This document shows positions 1 to 10,672 of a DNA stretch of 64,000 nucleotides, piece after piece. Location: the NCBI GenBank assembly GCA_937871505.1, contig CALMPF010000057.1, forward strand, positions 62,001 through 126,000. Reading direction: 5' to 3'. Under the pieces are notes generated by a model. It was not told where the DNA came from. It saw nothing but the letters and a program-made list of their open reading frames with translations, and did not search any database. The translations under genes were made by a program, and so were the position numbers. Origin of the DNA: an uncultured Planctomycetia bacterium. Lineage in GTDB: Bacteria > Planctomycetota > Phycisphaerae > Phycisphaerales > SM1A02. Numbering within the stretch: position 1 is the first letter of the stretch; each line of letters starts with the position of its first letter.

Positions 1-53
1 GCTCCGGCGCAGCCTCCGCGCCGAGCGGGCACGCTTGCCGCGCCGCCGGCACT

Positions 54-113
54 GGCCGAGCTGGAACGGTCCGAGCTGGAACTGGCCGAACCGGATCAGG
101 CCGAGCGGGATCT
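54..113. repeat. Degenerate 15-bp tandem repeat, about 4 units
   Basis: Four successive units resembling GGCCGAGCTGGAACT lie just 3' of the sodA gene. Read on the + strand in frame 1 they encode a charged pentapeptide pattern (ELA/ERS type) that stays open to about 318. I see no start and no recognisable family, so a truncated gene end cannot be excluded but is not supported. The rest of 1-265 shows nothing else I can name. Confidence 0.5.
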
Positions 114-265
114 GGCTCCGCCGGGCTGGCAGCGCCGACGCGTGGCTCCCACCCGGCGCGCGGGACCGCAGCGTTCCAAGGCTCCGTCGCCGTCGGCGCC
201 GGCGTGCGTCCGCCGCGCGGACGATCTCCCTGCACTCGCCGATCCGCCGCCGCCTCGACCGTCGC

Positions 266-922
266 TCAGCGCGCGCTCAGCGCCGCGTGATGGCGCTTTT
301 CGACGGCAGGCCAGTTGACGACGTTCCACCACGCCGCGACGTAGTCGGGCCTCCGGTTCTGATAGTGGAGGTAGTAGGCGTGCTCCCAGACATCCAGGCC
401 GAGGATCGGGGTCCCCGGGCAGTCGACGACGCCCTTCATCAGCGGGTTGTCCTGGTTGGGAGTCGAGCAGACGCAGAGCGTCGCGTCGGGCTTGACGCAG
501 AGCCACGCCCAGCCCGAGCCGAAGCGCGACGCGGCCGCCGCGGCGAAGGTCTCCTTGAACTTCTCGATCCCCCCGAGGTCGCGCTCGATCGCCGCGGCGA
601 GCTCGCCGCCCGGTGCGCCGCCGCCGCCGCCGTTGGCGGAGGAGTGGTTCGGCGCCATGATCTCCCAGAAGAGCGTGTGGTTGTAGTGACCGCCGCCGTT
701 GTTCCGCACCGCGGTGCGGACGGCCTCGGGAACCGAGGCGATCCCGACGCAGATCGCCTCGATCGACTTGTCGGCCCACTCCGGATGCGCTTCGAGCGCC
801 TTGTTCAGGTTGTTGACGTATGCCGCGTGGTGCTTCGTCCGGTGGATGTTCATCGTCCTGGCATCGATGAAGGGCTCCAGGGCGTTCTCGGGATACGGCA
901 GCTCGGGAAGCGTGAAGGGCAT
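266..922 (-). CDS. sodA: Superoxide dismutase, Fe/Mn family (Mn-type signature)
   Basis: Converts superoxide to oxygen and hydrogen peroxide in the cytoplasm. The 218-residue product has normal family length and all four metal ligands: a His in NIHRTKHH, a His in [10 protein letters not shown], and the Asp and His of [13 protein letters not shown]. The residue pattern favours manganese: Gly rather than Gln before GGHYNH, and a Gln in NQDNPLM, which is where Mn enzymes carry the second-shell glutamine. Iron or cambialistic use remains possible. An AGGAA stretch precedes the ATG. It stands alone on the - strand with repeat DNA on both sides. Confidence 0.95.
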   Translation of the reverse strand: MPFTLPELPYPENALEPFIDARTMNIHRTKHHAAYVNNLNKALEAHPEWADKSIEAICVGIASVPEAVRTAVRNNGGGHYNHTLFWEIMAPNHSSANGGGGGAPGGELAAAIERDLGGIEKFKETFAAAAASRFGSGWAWLCVKPDATLCVCSTPNQDNPLMKGVVDCPGTPILGLDVWEHAYYLHYQNRRPDYVAAWWNVVNWPAVEKRHHAALSAR

Positions 923-1305
923 GGTGGCTGTTCCTGTCGGGGCGAGGCCCGGGGGAGAGACCCGGGGGAGAGACCCGGGGGAGAGAGAGGTCCACTCGGA
1001 TCTCAGGCCGCCCCGCTCGCGGGCTCGTGCAGCGCGGGCCGGTCACCGACGGCTGGGATCGGGTGCCTTCTGAGTGGGGGAGTGGAGAGAGAACCCCAGT
1101 GTAAGGGGCGCGCGCCGTCGAGGCGGCGTCGCCCTTCGCCGGGGAGTTGCGACCGCGGTGAAGCCTCCGTCGCGGTCGTGCTCCGCCCTCCCTCGGAGCG
1201 CGGGGCGTGGAGGGGACCGCCTGCGCACCGGGCCGATCCGGAGCGCTCCGTCGGCCCGCCGGTCGCGGACCGGAGGATCGCCCCCTGTCGTCGCCCGAGC
1301 CCTGC
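923..1305. other. Gene-free stretch upstream of sodA
   Basis: This 383-bp gap lies between two - strand genes, so it holds the 3' end of the thiE transcript and the sodA leader and promoter. The only structure I can see is the triple 13-bp repeat at 948-986. I cannot identify a convincing -35/-10 pair. Confidence 0.4.
948..986. repeat. Perfect 13-bp tandem repeat, 3 copies
   Basis: Three identical copies of CCCGGGGGAGAGA, followed by a partial GAGG. They sit 26-64 bp before the sodA start codon, within its probable 5' leader. Perfect identity suggests recent slippage. On the sodA strand the repeat is TCTCTCCCCCGGG, which is not a ribosome-binding motif. Confidence 0.8.
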
Positions 1306-2493
1306 TCAAGTCCCTCGTTCCGCGGCGCGAAGTCGTTCGACGAACGCGCGGGCGGTCGCTCCCGGCTCCTCCGACTGCGCGATCGCGTCGCCGACGGCGA
1401 CGCCGCGGCAGCCCGCGGCGATGAGCCCGTCGAGCCGATCGAGATCGATGCCGCCGATCGCCAGGTGCGGCACGCCGGGAAAGGCCGCGACGAAGGCGCG
1501 CAGGAAGGCCGCCCCTGAGAGGGTGAGATCGGGCCGCGTGCGACTGGGGAACATCGTGCCCACGCCGCACCCATCAGCGCCGGCGCCGACGGCCTCGACC
1601 GCCTCGTCCATCGAGTGCGTGCTCGCGCCGATCAGGAGGCGACCCCCGGCAAGGCGCCGCGCCTCGCTGATGGGGAGGTCGCCGCGGCCGATGTGGACGC
1701 CCGAGGCCCCCGCGGCGAGTGCGATGTCGAGGCGGTCGTTGACGATCGACGCCGCCCGTCCAGCCGCGATGGCGACGAGGCGCCGAGCGGCGTCGAGCAG
1801 GTCGCGGTCGCCGAGGGCCTTGTCGCGGAGCTGGATCGCGTCCGCGCCGCCATCGATGACCGCCTCCACGAGCGACTCCCACGGCCGAGGAGCGAGGGAG
1901 GGTGCCACGAGCACGCAGAGCCGCCATTGCGGCGCGGCCGCAGGTCGGGCGGGCGGACCTCCGCCGAAGGGCCCGCGCGCCCCATCGCAAGCCCCACCGG
2001 AGATGCCACCCGCAGCGCCGCCGAGCCCGCGACTCCCCGGCCCCCCCCCTGAGACCACGCCCGACGCCGGAACCTCCGGCGTCGGGCGCAGGCGCCCGAC
2101 GAGCTGCTGCTCAAGCGCATAGCCGCGGTAGCGCAGCGCCTTGGCGCGCCCCGCGAAGGTCTCGTCGACGAGCTTGCCGAACTCCTCGAGCGATCGGAGG
2201 GCCTCGCCGAGGCGCTTGCCGGCGGCGATCGTGACCGCGGCAAGGTCGGCGCGGCGGCGCTCCGACGCGGTCTCGAGCGTGCGCCCGACGTCGCGACCGA
2301 CATCGCGCGCCGCCTCGAGCGGCGCTCGCCTCGCCAGCTCGGCCGAGGCGGCGCCGAGCTCGTGGCGCAGCTCCTTGAGCGCCGCGGCGAGCGCTCGATC
2401 GTCGAGCACGAACCGGGCCGCGTCCTCCATCACCCGGACGGCCTCGCGGGCGCGGTTGAGGTTGGCGTCGAGGATGCGCAGGAGATCGCTCAT
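1306..2493 (-). CDS. thiE: Bifunctional ThiD2-like domain / thiamine-phosphate synthase
   Basis: The C-terminal half (about residues 190-390) is a ThiE TIM barrel that joins HMP pyrophosphate and thiazole phosphate to give thiamine phosphate. It shows IQLRDK, NDRLDIALAAGASGVHIG, IGASTHS, GVGTMFPS and AIGGID in order. The N-terminal 135 residues begin RILDANLNRAREAVRVMED, the hallmark of the ThiD2 domain, which is thought to phosphorylate HMP phosphate. A Gly/Pro/Ala-rich linker (about 136-188) joins them. The ATG overlaps the stop of the upstream gene as ATGA, so the two are probably co-translated. I found no TPP riboswitch upstream. Confidence 0.92.
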   Translation of the reverse strand: MSDLLRILDANLNRAREAVRVMEDAARFVLDDRALAAALKELRHELGAASAELARRAPLEAARDVGRDVGRTLETASERRRADLAAVTIAAGKRLGEALRSLEEFGKLVDETFAGRAKALRYRGYALEQQLVGRLRPTPEVPASGVVSGGGPGSRGLGGAAGGISGGACDGARGPFGGGPPARPAAAPQWRLCVLVAPSLAPRPWESLVEAVIDGGADAIQLRDKALGDRDLLDAARRLVAIAAGRAASIVNDRLDIALAAGASGVHIGRGDLPISEARRLAGGRLLIGASTHSMDEAVEAVGAGADGCGVGTMFPSRTRPDLTLSGAAFLRAFVAAFPGVPHLAIGGIDLDRLDGLIAAGCRGVAVGDAIAQSEEPGATARAFVERLRAAERGT

Positions 2494-3086
2494 GCTCGGC
2501 GACCCCCGTCCGGAGGCGCTTCGGGCCGATCGGGCCGGTCACCCTCCTCCCCGTCGGGTTCCGGCGCTTCGCCCTCCGCGTCGTCGCCGGCAGCGCCGAG
2601 CGGCTGCACGCAGCGGGCCGCGTGCTGAAGCGCCTCCTCGCGCGAGCCTGCGCAGGGCAGACCCGGACCGCGCCAGCGCCGCCCGTCGTGCACGAAGGCA
2701 ACGTACCCGCGGCCCTCGCGGTCGGTCTGGTTGTCGGTGATGATCACCGGCACGAACCCGAGCACGATCGAGTTGACGGCCTCGGTGAACGCGGCGCGCG
2801 ATCCTCGATCGGGGCGGACCGAGTAGCGATAGTGCATGTCGCGAAGCCGGAGGCTGGTGCCGCGGACGAGTTCGCGGAGCCGCTCCGGATCGAGCCGGTC
2901 GACTTCGGTCGGCTCGACGAGCTGCTCCGGAGCCGCGGGCCTCGCGATCACCGCGCCGGCTGCGACAAGGGCGGCGACCGCGATGGCGACAGCGGTCGCG
3001 AGGGAGCCGCGGAGCAGGATCGCCGCCGCGAGAGCGGCGCCGAGGATGACGCCGCAGGCACCCAGGCGCGCGGGCGTGATGGCCAT
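2490..3086 (-). CDS. Hypothetical membrane-anchored protein
   Basis: I do not recognise this 198-residue protein. It starts with two adjacent hydrophobic segments (about 8-25 and 28-47), followed by a soluble domain with LRDMHYRYSVRPD and NSIVLGFVPVIITDNQTD, and an acidic Pro/Glu/Gly tail. Its stop overlaps the thiE start by ATGA, which argues for a shared transcript, but nothing in the sequence ties it to thiamin metabolism. It is probably an inner-membrane protein with a soluble domain. Confidence 0.7.
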   Translation of the reverse strand: MAITPARLGACGVILGAALAAAILLRGSLATAVAIAVAALVAAGAVIARPAAPEQLVEPTEVDRLDPERLRELVRGTSLRLRDMHYRYSVRPDRGSRAAFTEAVNSIVLGFVPVIITDNQTDREGRGYVAFVHDGRRWRGPGLPCAGSREEALQHAARCVQPLGAAGDDAEGEAPEPDGEEGDRPDRPEAPPDGGRRA

Positions 3087-3261
3087 GGCGCGATGCTACC
3101 AGCGCGATGCGACGGCTCTGCGCTTCGGCTCCGCTCCGCTCCCGCAGCGGCGTGCGGTTGCGACGCTCTGCCGCGCCGCGCTCCGCCATGCGCACCGGCC
3201 CCGGCGGGGAGCGGTCTTCCGCCCTCGGCGTCGCGCTCCGGCGCAACGCGACCGCCGCCGC

Positions 3262-3295
3262 GCGACGCCCTCCGCACGGCGACGCCCTCCGCACG
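3262..3295. repeat. Perfect 17-bp direct repeat, 2 copies
   Basis: Two adjacent identical copies of GCGACGCCCTCCGCACG lie in the 247-bp gap between two divergently transcribed genes. The surrounding DNA is rich in CGC triplets and I see no clear promoter in it. Confidence 0.7.
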
Positions 3296-3333
3296 GCGAT
3301 CAGCGCCGACCTGGCGTTCGGCTACGCTCGCCG

Positions 3334-4199
3334 GTGATCGATCGGGCGACGCTGCACTTTCTCGGCACGGGGACCTCCTCGGGGATCCCGGCCATCGGCT
3401 GCGACTGCGCCGTTTGCGTCTCGGACGACCCCCGCGATCGTCGCCTTCGCACCGCCGGGGCGCTCCGCTTCGTCGATCCGGCGGGCCTGCCGCGGACCAT
3501 CCTGATCGACTGCGGACCGGACATGCGCGAGCAGGCTCTCCGCGCCCGGCTCGATCGCTGCGACGGCATCCTCTTCACCCACAGCCACGTGGACCACGTC
3601 TTCGGTCTCGATGAAGTCAGGCGCTTCAACGCGGTGATGCGGGCCCCGATCGACATCTTCGCGGATCGGTCGACGATGGAGGATCTCCAGCGGGTCTATC
3701 GGCACATCTTCGAGCGGGCGCGGAACCCGAACGACTCCTTCGTCGCCACGCTCGTGCCGCGGATCATCGAGCCCTTCGCGCCCTTCGAGCTCCACGGCCT
3801 CCAGGTGCTCCCGCTCGCGCTGCTCCACGGCAACCAGCCCGTCCTCGGCTTCCGCATCGACGCCGTCGATCGCGCGCGCCGCATCGCCGCGGAGCAGCCG
3901 GCGCCGCTTCCGCTGGCGTGGTGCACCGATGTCTCGGCGATCCCTCCGGGCACATGGCGGCACCTCGGCGGCCTCCGGACGCTGGTCCTGGACATGCTGA
4001 GGATCAGGCGGCACCCGACGCATCTCACGCTCGACGAGGCGATCGCGGTCGCCGGGCGGATCGGGGCCGAGGAGACCTGGTTCGTCCACATGTCGCACGA
4101 CGTCCGGCATGCCGAGATCGATGGCGACCTGCCCGCCGGCGTGCGGCTCGCGCACGACGGGCTCGTCCTGCCGGCGACCGCCGATCCCTACACTCGCCC

Positions 4200-4203
<4 letters not shown>
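3334..4203 (+). CDS. MBL-fold metallo-hydrolase (PhnP/RNase Z-like)
   Basis: This 289-residue metallo-beta-lactamase-fold hydrolase opens with [19 protein letters not shown], the strand-loop start of the PhnP/lipoyltransferase-associated group. It has the zinc motif HSHVDH, later conserved positions around LLHGN and WCTDVS, and a final FVHMSHD. Such enzymes act as phosphodiesterases on small molecules or RNA; the substrate here is unknown. GTG at 3334 is chosen because the conserved first strand begins six residues later and no in-frame ATG is close. Its stop overlaps the mutase start by ATGA, so it is probably co-translated with the mutase, though a functional link is only inferred. Confidence 0.88.
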
Positions 4204-5876
<1,673 letters not shown>

Positions 5877-5900
5877 CCCCCTGCGGCGGCGAGGAGCGAG

Positions 5901-5916
5901 CGCCGGAGCTCCGGCG
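5901..5916. terminator. Hairpin between convergent genes
   Basis: A perfect 16-bp palindrome (CGCCGGAGCTCCGGCG) lies between the stops of the mutase gene and the opposing gene at 5962. It can fold with an AGCT loop. There is no T-tract, so it is only a candidate bidirectional terminator. Confidence 0.4.
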
Positions 5917-5961
5917 GCCGCGGCGCCCCGGGGGAGCGGACCTCCATCGGCCGACGCGCGC

Positions 5962-7338
5962 TCACCGCGCCTCGAGCAGCGGATAGCTCACGTTGAGCAC
6001 CGCCGCGATCGGCGGATTGCGCATCGCGAAGCGCCATCCTGAGAACTCCTCCAGGGCGAGGCCGCGGCGACCGAGGACGTGCGCGACCAGTTCGGCGTGA
6101 CGCGGCGCGAGCGGCGTCGCCATCGCCGGAGGAAACGCGCCGAGCGTCTGCACCTGTTCGAGCAGCGGAAGCCGGTCGCTCTCGATCGGAGGCCCCTCAT
6201 CGGCCGTGAGCCTCGAGTAGAGCCGCACGCTCGGCGGCATGCGCAGCGGCAGATCGCGATGGATGAGCAGGTCGCACATCAGCGCGGCCGTCGGCGTGAA
6301 GAGGTGGATGGGGTGCGACCCGACGCGGTTGCGCTCGTCCGCGTGGATCGATGCGGCGGCGACGATCGCGTCGGAGAGCACGACGTCGATGGCGTGGGAC
6401 GTCCCGACCGGACCGTCGGGAAGCTCGAAGCGAAGCCCGGTCCTGGTCTTCACCGCCTCGATCACCGGCATGGGCGTCGAACAGAACGATCCGATCAAGG
6501 GGCAGGCGGCGCGGTCGCCGCTCGCCCCCACCGGCACCGTCTGCGGCGGATCGATCGGGACGGTCCGGAAGGACCGCGGCGAGCCGTCGTCGTTGTAGAA
6601 GACGGCCTGGAAGAGCGGCCAGCGCACCGAGCCGCGCAGTCGGCGGAATCCGAGCAGAGCGCTGATGCGGACGATGTCGACGACGCCGGCGTCGTGCGGC
6701 GCGCCGGGCTCGCGCGACGGGACGAGCGCGTAGCAGATCACCCGCGCCCGCGCCTGCACGCCCCAGATGGCGCTGTTGCCGAGAAACGCGCTCCGGCGCG
6801 CCGCCTCGAGCCGATCCGCGCGCAGCGGCGACGGGGAGAGCTCATCGAGCATCACCGCGAGCGTCGCCCGGTCGCCGGCGTGTCTGGCGATCAGGTCGCC
6901 GAGCCGCACTGCGGCGTCGCGGACCGCCTCGCAGCGCTCCGGCGGAGCGCCCGCCCGCTCCATCGCCTCCAGCAGGATGTCGAGCGCCGCAGGGCCGGGA
7001 AGGTGGGCGGCGATCTCCGCGATCAGCTCGGCACCGACGATCCGCGAGATCTTCCAGGTGAGGTTCTTGTTCAGCCGATGGGTTCGGGCGATTTGCTGCG
7101 GCCGCAAGGGATCTGCCCCGACCGAGTGCAGCAGGTCGGTCAGCGCCGAGCGCAGTCCGAGCAGCGACGCTGCGGCCGCCGACTCGAAGTCCTCCAGCAC
7201 GATCTCGGGCGCCGCCTGTTCGACTCCGCGCGGGGCGACGTCCGGTCCGCGCGGCCCGCGCGGGCGCCGACCTCCCCGGCCGCGATTGAGCTTGCGAGCG
7301 GGCTGCGGCTCTCGCGGCACTTCCTGAGGGAGGACCAT
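5962..7338 (-). CDS. Conserved-looking protein of unknown function, possible N-terminal HTH
   Basis: A 458-residue protein I cannot assign. The first 40 residues are Arg/Gly/Pro-rich and probably disordered. A segment at about 75-105 (LRPQQIARTHRLNKNLTWKI) reads like a helix-turn-helix. Mid-protein there is a beta-rich stretch (QAVFYNDDGSPRSFRTVPI, CPLIGSFCSTPMP). No signal peptide or membrane span is visible. The coherent codon use and the absence of frame breaks support a real gene. It is divergent from hisS across an unusual long inverted repeat. Confidence 0.72.
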   Translation of the reverse strand: MVLPQEVPREPQPARKLNRGRGGRRPRGPRGPDVAPRGVEQAAPEIVLEDFESAAAASLLGLRSALTDLLHSVGADPLRPQQIARTHRLNKNLTWKISRIVGAELIAEIAAHLPGPAALDILLEAMERAGAPPERCEAVRDAAVRLGDLIARHAGDRATLAVMLDELSPSPLRADRLEAARRSAFLGNSAIWGVQARARVICYALVPSREPGAPHDAGVVDIVRISALLGFRRLRGSVRWPLFQAVFYNDDGSPRSFRTVPIDPPQTVPVGASGDRAACPLIGSFCSTPMPVIEAVKTRTGLRFELPDGPVGTSHAIDVVLSDAIVAAASIHADERNRVGSHPIHLFTPTAALMCDLLIHRDLPLRMPPSVRLYSRLTADEGPPIESDRLPLLEQVQTLGAFPPAMATPLAPRHAELVAHVLGRRGLALEEFSGWRFAMRNPPIAAVLNVSYPLLEAR

Positions 7339-7373
7339 TGGGCCGATGCTAGGTTCTCCCGGAGAGCCCTTCT

Positions 7374-7560
7374 TGACACTGCAGCGCTGGAACTCGTCTG
7401 CTGCGGCCGCCCGGATGCGGCGTTCTGGCGGCGTCGCAGCTCGGCTTCGGGCCTCGACGTAGCACTGCGGCTACGCCGTCGGCCCGAAGCCTTCGCTGCT
7501 CCTTGCCAGAAGCCGCCCCGAGCTGCCTCGCGACGACGCGTTCCAGCGCTGGAGTGTTCA
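7374..7560. repeat. Long imperfect inverted repeat, arms about 90 nt
   Basis: The arms 7374-7463 and 7470-7560 are imperfect reverse complements around a 6-nt loop centred near 7467. Matching blocks include CAGCGCTGGAAC, GGCTTCGGGCC, TTCTGGC, GCAGC and GTAGC/GCTAC, with TGA at one edge matched by TCA at the other. The element fills nearly all the space between the divergent gene at 7338 and hisS at 7642. It could be a MITE-like or REP-like insertion, a structured RNA, or a remnant hairpin. I see no second copy in the window. Confidence 0.8.
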
Positions 7561-7641
7561 GTCGCCGGGGCGCGCTGCGAGGGTCGGTCCGCGGCGACTC
7601 GCCCCGCCCGGTCCGGGCCGCGCCGCTCTACATTCTGCTCC

Positions 7642-8982
7642 ATGAGCTTCCAGGCGCCCCGAGGCACGCGCGACTTCCTCCCCGAATCGATGGCGGTGCG
7701 CCGCCATGTCGAGGGTGCGTGGCGGAAGGCGTCGATCGACTTCGGCTTCGAGGAGGTCGATGGTCCCACCTTCGAACACGTCGAGCTCTACACCGTCAAG
7801 AGCGGCGAGGGGATCGTCAACGAGCTCTTCTCCTTCAAGAGGTCCGGCGGAAGCGACACCTACGCGCTTCGCCCCGAGTTCACCCCGACGCTCGCCAGGA
7901 TGCTCGCCGCCGCCGGCGGCAGCCTGCCGCTTCCGGTGAAGTGGTTCACGATCCCCACGCTCTTCAGGGCCGAGCGCCCGCAGCGCGGGCGGTTGCGGGA
8001 GTTCGTGCAGTGGAACGTCGACGTGGTCGGGATCGACTCGCCCGCTGCCGACGTCGAGACGATGGCGGTCGCGGCCGCCGCGCTCGATCGCCTCGGGCTG
8101 CGGCCGAAGGACGTCCAACTGAGGATCAGCCATCGCGGCGCCGTGGCGGGGCTCCTCGAGGCGCTCGGCGTTCCGGCGGAGCGGCACGGAGCGGCCTTCG
8201 AGCTGCTCGACCGTCGCGATCGGCTCGAGCCGGAGGAGTACCGGCGACGTCGCGATGCGCTCCTCGGCGGGACCGGAGCCGGGGCGGAGGCTGCTCGGCG
8301 GCTCGACGAGCTGCTCCGACGGACCATCCCGGTCGCAGAGCTCGACGCCCGCGCCGGCGCCCTGGGGCTGCCTGAAACGGCGCTGGAACCGCTGCGGGCG
8401 ATCGCCGCGGAACTGCGCGCCGCCGACCTCGCCCCGTGGGCCTCGTTCGACTTCGGCATCGTCCGCGGTCTCGCGTACTACACCGGCGTGGTCTTCGAGA
8501 TCCACGAGGCCACCGGGGCCGAGCGCGCGGTGGCGGGGGGAGGCCGGTACGACGGCCTCGTCGAGCTCTTCGGCGGTCCGCGCATGCCCGCGGTCGGCTT
8601 CGGCATGGGCGACGTCGTGCTCGGGCTGCTGCTCGAAGAGCGCGGGCTGCTCGGCGGCGAGGGAGGCCGCGCGGCGCTGCTGCCGCGTCCGGACGCCTTC
8701 GTCATCTCCGCCGGAAGCGAGGCGGACCTCCGGCTGCGCGCGGTCGTCTCCGAGCTCCGCCGGGCGGGGCTCCACGCGCGGCACTCGTATCGAACCACGC
8801 GCAACGTCGGCAAGCTCCTCGGCGAGGCGAGCCGCTGCCGGAGCCGCTGCGCGGTGATCCTCGGCGCCGAGCTCGGCGCCGGGCTGGTCGCCCTGAAGGA
8901 CCTCGGCGGCGGCGAGCAGCGGCTGGTTCCGGTCGGCGATGTCGTCGCAGAGGTCCGCCGCCTCGCCCAGCGCAGCGAGTAG
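7642..8982 (+). CDS. hisS: Histidyl-tRNA synthetase (class II)
   Basis: Charges tRNA-His with histidine in the cytoplasm. The 446-residue product shows the class II order: APRGTRDFLPE at the N terminus, motif 2 around TLFRAERPQRGRLREF, the histidine-binding RGLAYYTG, and motif 3 with GGGRYDGL and GFGMG, then a C-terminal anticodon-binding domain (about 355-446). RGLAYYTG replaces the more common RGLDYYTG. The ATG at 7642 is chosen because it directly precedes the conserved SFQAPRGTRD start. mqnB follows 42 bp later on the same strand. Confidence 0.95.
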   Translation: MSFQAPRGTRDFLPESMAVRRHVEGAWRKASIDFGFEEVDGPTFEHVELYTVKSGEGIVNELFSFKRSGGSDTYALRPEFTPTLARMLAAAGGSLPLPVKWFTIPTLFRAERPQRGRLREFVQWNVDVVGIDSPAADVETMAVAAAALDRLGLRPKDVQLRISHRGAVAGLLEALGVPAERHGAAFELLDRRDRLEPEEYRRRRDALLGGTGAGAEAARRLDELLRRTIPVAELDARAGALGLPETALEPLRAIAAELRAADLAPWASFDFGIVRGLAYYTGVVFEIHEATGAERAVAGGGRYDGLVELFGGPRMPAVGFGMGDVVLGLLLEERGLLGGEGGRAALLPRPDAFVISAGSEADLRLRAVVSELRRAGLHARHSYRTTRNVGKLLGEASRCRSRCAVILGAELGAGLVALKDLGGGEQRLVPVGDVVAEVRRLAQRSE

Positions 8983-9024
8983 GCATCCACTCACCATGTC
9001 GGACGGAGACCTCCTGCTCACCCA

Positions 9025-9783
9025 ATGTCCCTCCTGATCGTCGTCGCCGTGGAGCGCGAGGCCGAGGCCGTCCATCGCGCACTGGAGGAGGCGGGGATCG
9101 CGTCCCGACGCTGTGCCGCGGTCGTCGCGGGAGCGCGCGGCGGGTGCATCGAAGCGGCGCGGGGCGAGCGCTCGAAGGCGAGGCCGCCATCCGTGCGCAT
9201 CGCCGTCGCGGGCGTCGGTCGGGTGAACGCAGCGGTCGCGACCGCGTGCGCCGTGCTCGAGGCGCCGACAGGCCTGGTCCTCTCCGCCGGAATCGCAGGG
9301 AGTCTCCCGGGGAGCGGGCTGATTCTCGGAGAGGTCGTCGTCGCGGCGGAGTGCGTCTACGTCGAGGAGGGGATCGTCACGCCGGCGGGGTTCCTCGACA
9401 TGGCCCGGCTTGGCTTTCCTCTGGGCGACTTCGCGGGAAACCGCGTGCCCGTCGATCCAGAGGCGCGCTCCCTGCTCGGAGGCGACCGGCACTCCGGTCC
9501 GATCGCGACGGTGGCCACCTGTTCGGGCACCGATGACGCCGCCGCCGCGATCGTCGCGCGGACCGGAGCCCTCGCCGAGGCGATGGAGGGCGCCGCAGTC
9601 GTCCATGCGGCGCGGCGCTTCGGCGTCGGCGCTGTCGAGCTCCGCGCCATCAGCAATGAGACCGGCGATCGCGCGCGGCAGCGTTGGAACCTCGACGAGG
9701 CGTTCGCGCGCCTCCAAGCGGCCGTGGCCCGCGACGCGAGAGGCTTGCTGGCGCTGGCGAGCAGCCGTGTGCCCGAAGGCTGA
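9025..9783 (+). CDS. mqnB: Futalosine hydrolase
   Basis: Cleaves the base from futalosine (or its deaminated analogue) in the futalosine route to menaquinone. The 252 residues form a nucleoside-phosphorylase-like fold with GVGRVNAAVATA near the start, VLSAGIAGSLPGSGLILGE for phosphate-site equivalents, and the diagnostic AEAMEGAAVVHAA followed by RAISNETGDR and W-N-LDEAF. The nucleosidase-type MEGAA motif and C-terminal pattern separate it from MTA/SAH nucleosidase. Other mqn genes are not in the window. The following 238 bp to 10021 contain nothing I can name. Confidence 0.88.
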   Translation: MSLLIVVAVEREAEAVHRALEEAGIASRRCAAVVAGARGGCIEAARGERSKARPPSVRIAVAGVGRVNAAVATACAVLEAPTGLVLSAGIAGSLPGSGLILGEVVVAAECVYVEEGIVTPAGFLDMARLGFPLGDFAGNRVPVDPEARSLLGGDRHSGPIATVATCSGTDDAAAAIVARTGALAEAMEGAAVVHAARRFGVGAVELRAISNETGDRARQRWNLDEAFARLQAAVARDARGLLALASSRVPEG

Positions 9784-10021
9784 GACGTGGGGGGCCGAAA
9801 TCGCGGGGGCGTCGCCGCCAAGAGTCGGTCCGTGCGCCACGCGTCGGCGGGACGAGTACCGTTGCCTCGCCCCTTCGCCGCCCGAGGGGGCGGGTTCGGT
9901 GATCCGCTCCCAGAAGCTCGAGCCTGCGTCGCTTCTCCTTGTGAACCAACCGCTTCGGTCAACCTCGCGGCGACGCGAGGCGGCGCCGGAGCGATCGTCA
10001 CCCTGATCTCGCATCGTCCCA

Positions 10022-10672
10022 TTGGCCCGCGCTCACCACTGTCGCCGCTGCGGTCGCTCCCTCGCCAGCGTGCGGTCGGCTCCTGATCCGATCTACGGGC
10101 TTCCGATCGTCACCTGTCGCGGTTGCGGGCGGAGCTTTCTGCGGCGTCCGCACCCGCTTTCGAGGGTCTGGCGGTGGTTTCGCCGCTTCGATCTCGCCGC
10201 TGGGATCTTCATCGTCCAATCGATCGCCGCCGCTGCGGGGGTGGCCTTGGCGCTCGGGATCCTCTGGTCCGTCGGCGGTCCCGCCGGGCGCGACAACCTC
10301 GCGTCGATGACGCTCACCGAGGGCATCATGCTGCTCAGCGCGGTCTTCCTGATCGGCGGATGGGTCGGGCTCGGGCTCGGGCATCATCGAGCGATCCCGG
10401 CCGCGGTCGGTGCCGTCGCGGTTCTGGTGGCGGCGGCGGGCGTCGTGCATCTCTTCGGTCTGGGGATCGAGCGTGCATCCGGCCGGACGCCGAGACCCCT
10501 TGTCATCGCGGCGCCACTTCTCTCGGTCCTGCTGAGCGCTTCGTGGCTGCTGGCGCCCGCCGCGATCGGATTCGTCGGGGGACGGTTCCTTCACCGCGCG
10601 GTCGCGGGAGGATGGTCGATCATCTGGAAGAGGGCGCTGCGTCGAGCGCGGCGCGCGAGGAGCGTTGCATGA
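10022..10672 (+). CDS. Zinc-ribbon multi-pass membrane protein A
   Basis: A 216-residue protein with an N-terminal zinc ribbon (CRRCG and CRGCG) and four to five hydrophobic segments from about residue 55 onward. This layout is frequent in planctomycetes; its role is unknown. An in-frame stop at 10004 leaves only TTG at 10022 upstream of the first CxxC, so TTG is the likely start; a GTG at 10070 would cut off half the ribbon. No good ribosome site is visible. The stop overlaps the next start by ATGA, and both products share the same architecture, so they may function together. Confidence 0.72.
   Translation: MARAHHCRRCGRSLASVRSAPDPIYGLPIVTCRGCGRSFLRRPHPLSRVWRWFRRFDLAAGIFIVQSIAAAAGVALALGILWSVGGPAGRDNLASMTLTEGIMLLSAVFLIGGWVGLGLGHHRAIPAAVGAVAVLVAAAGVVHLFGLGIERASGRTPRPLVIAAPLLSVLLSASWLLAPAAIGFVGGRFLHRAVAGGWSIIWKRALRRARRARSVA

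Noticed and set aside
1-318. Possible 3' end of a + strand gene in frame 1
   Set aside because: Open from the window edge but made of a 15-bp repeat, no family features, and it would overlap the end of sodA.
35-2122. Very long + strand reading frame over the sodA and thiE region
   Set aside because: Arg/Pro/Ala-rich shadow of the - strand genes; high GC keeps opposite frames open.
7642-10014. Long - strand frames across hisS and mqnB
   Set aside because: Arg/Gly-rich antisense shadows of two clear housekeeping genes.
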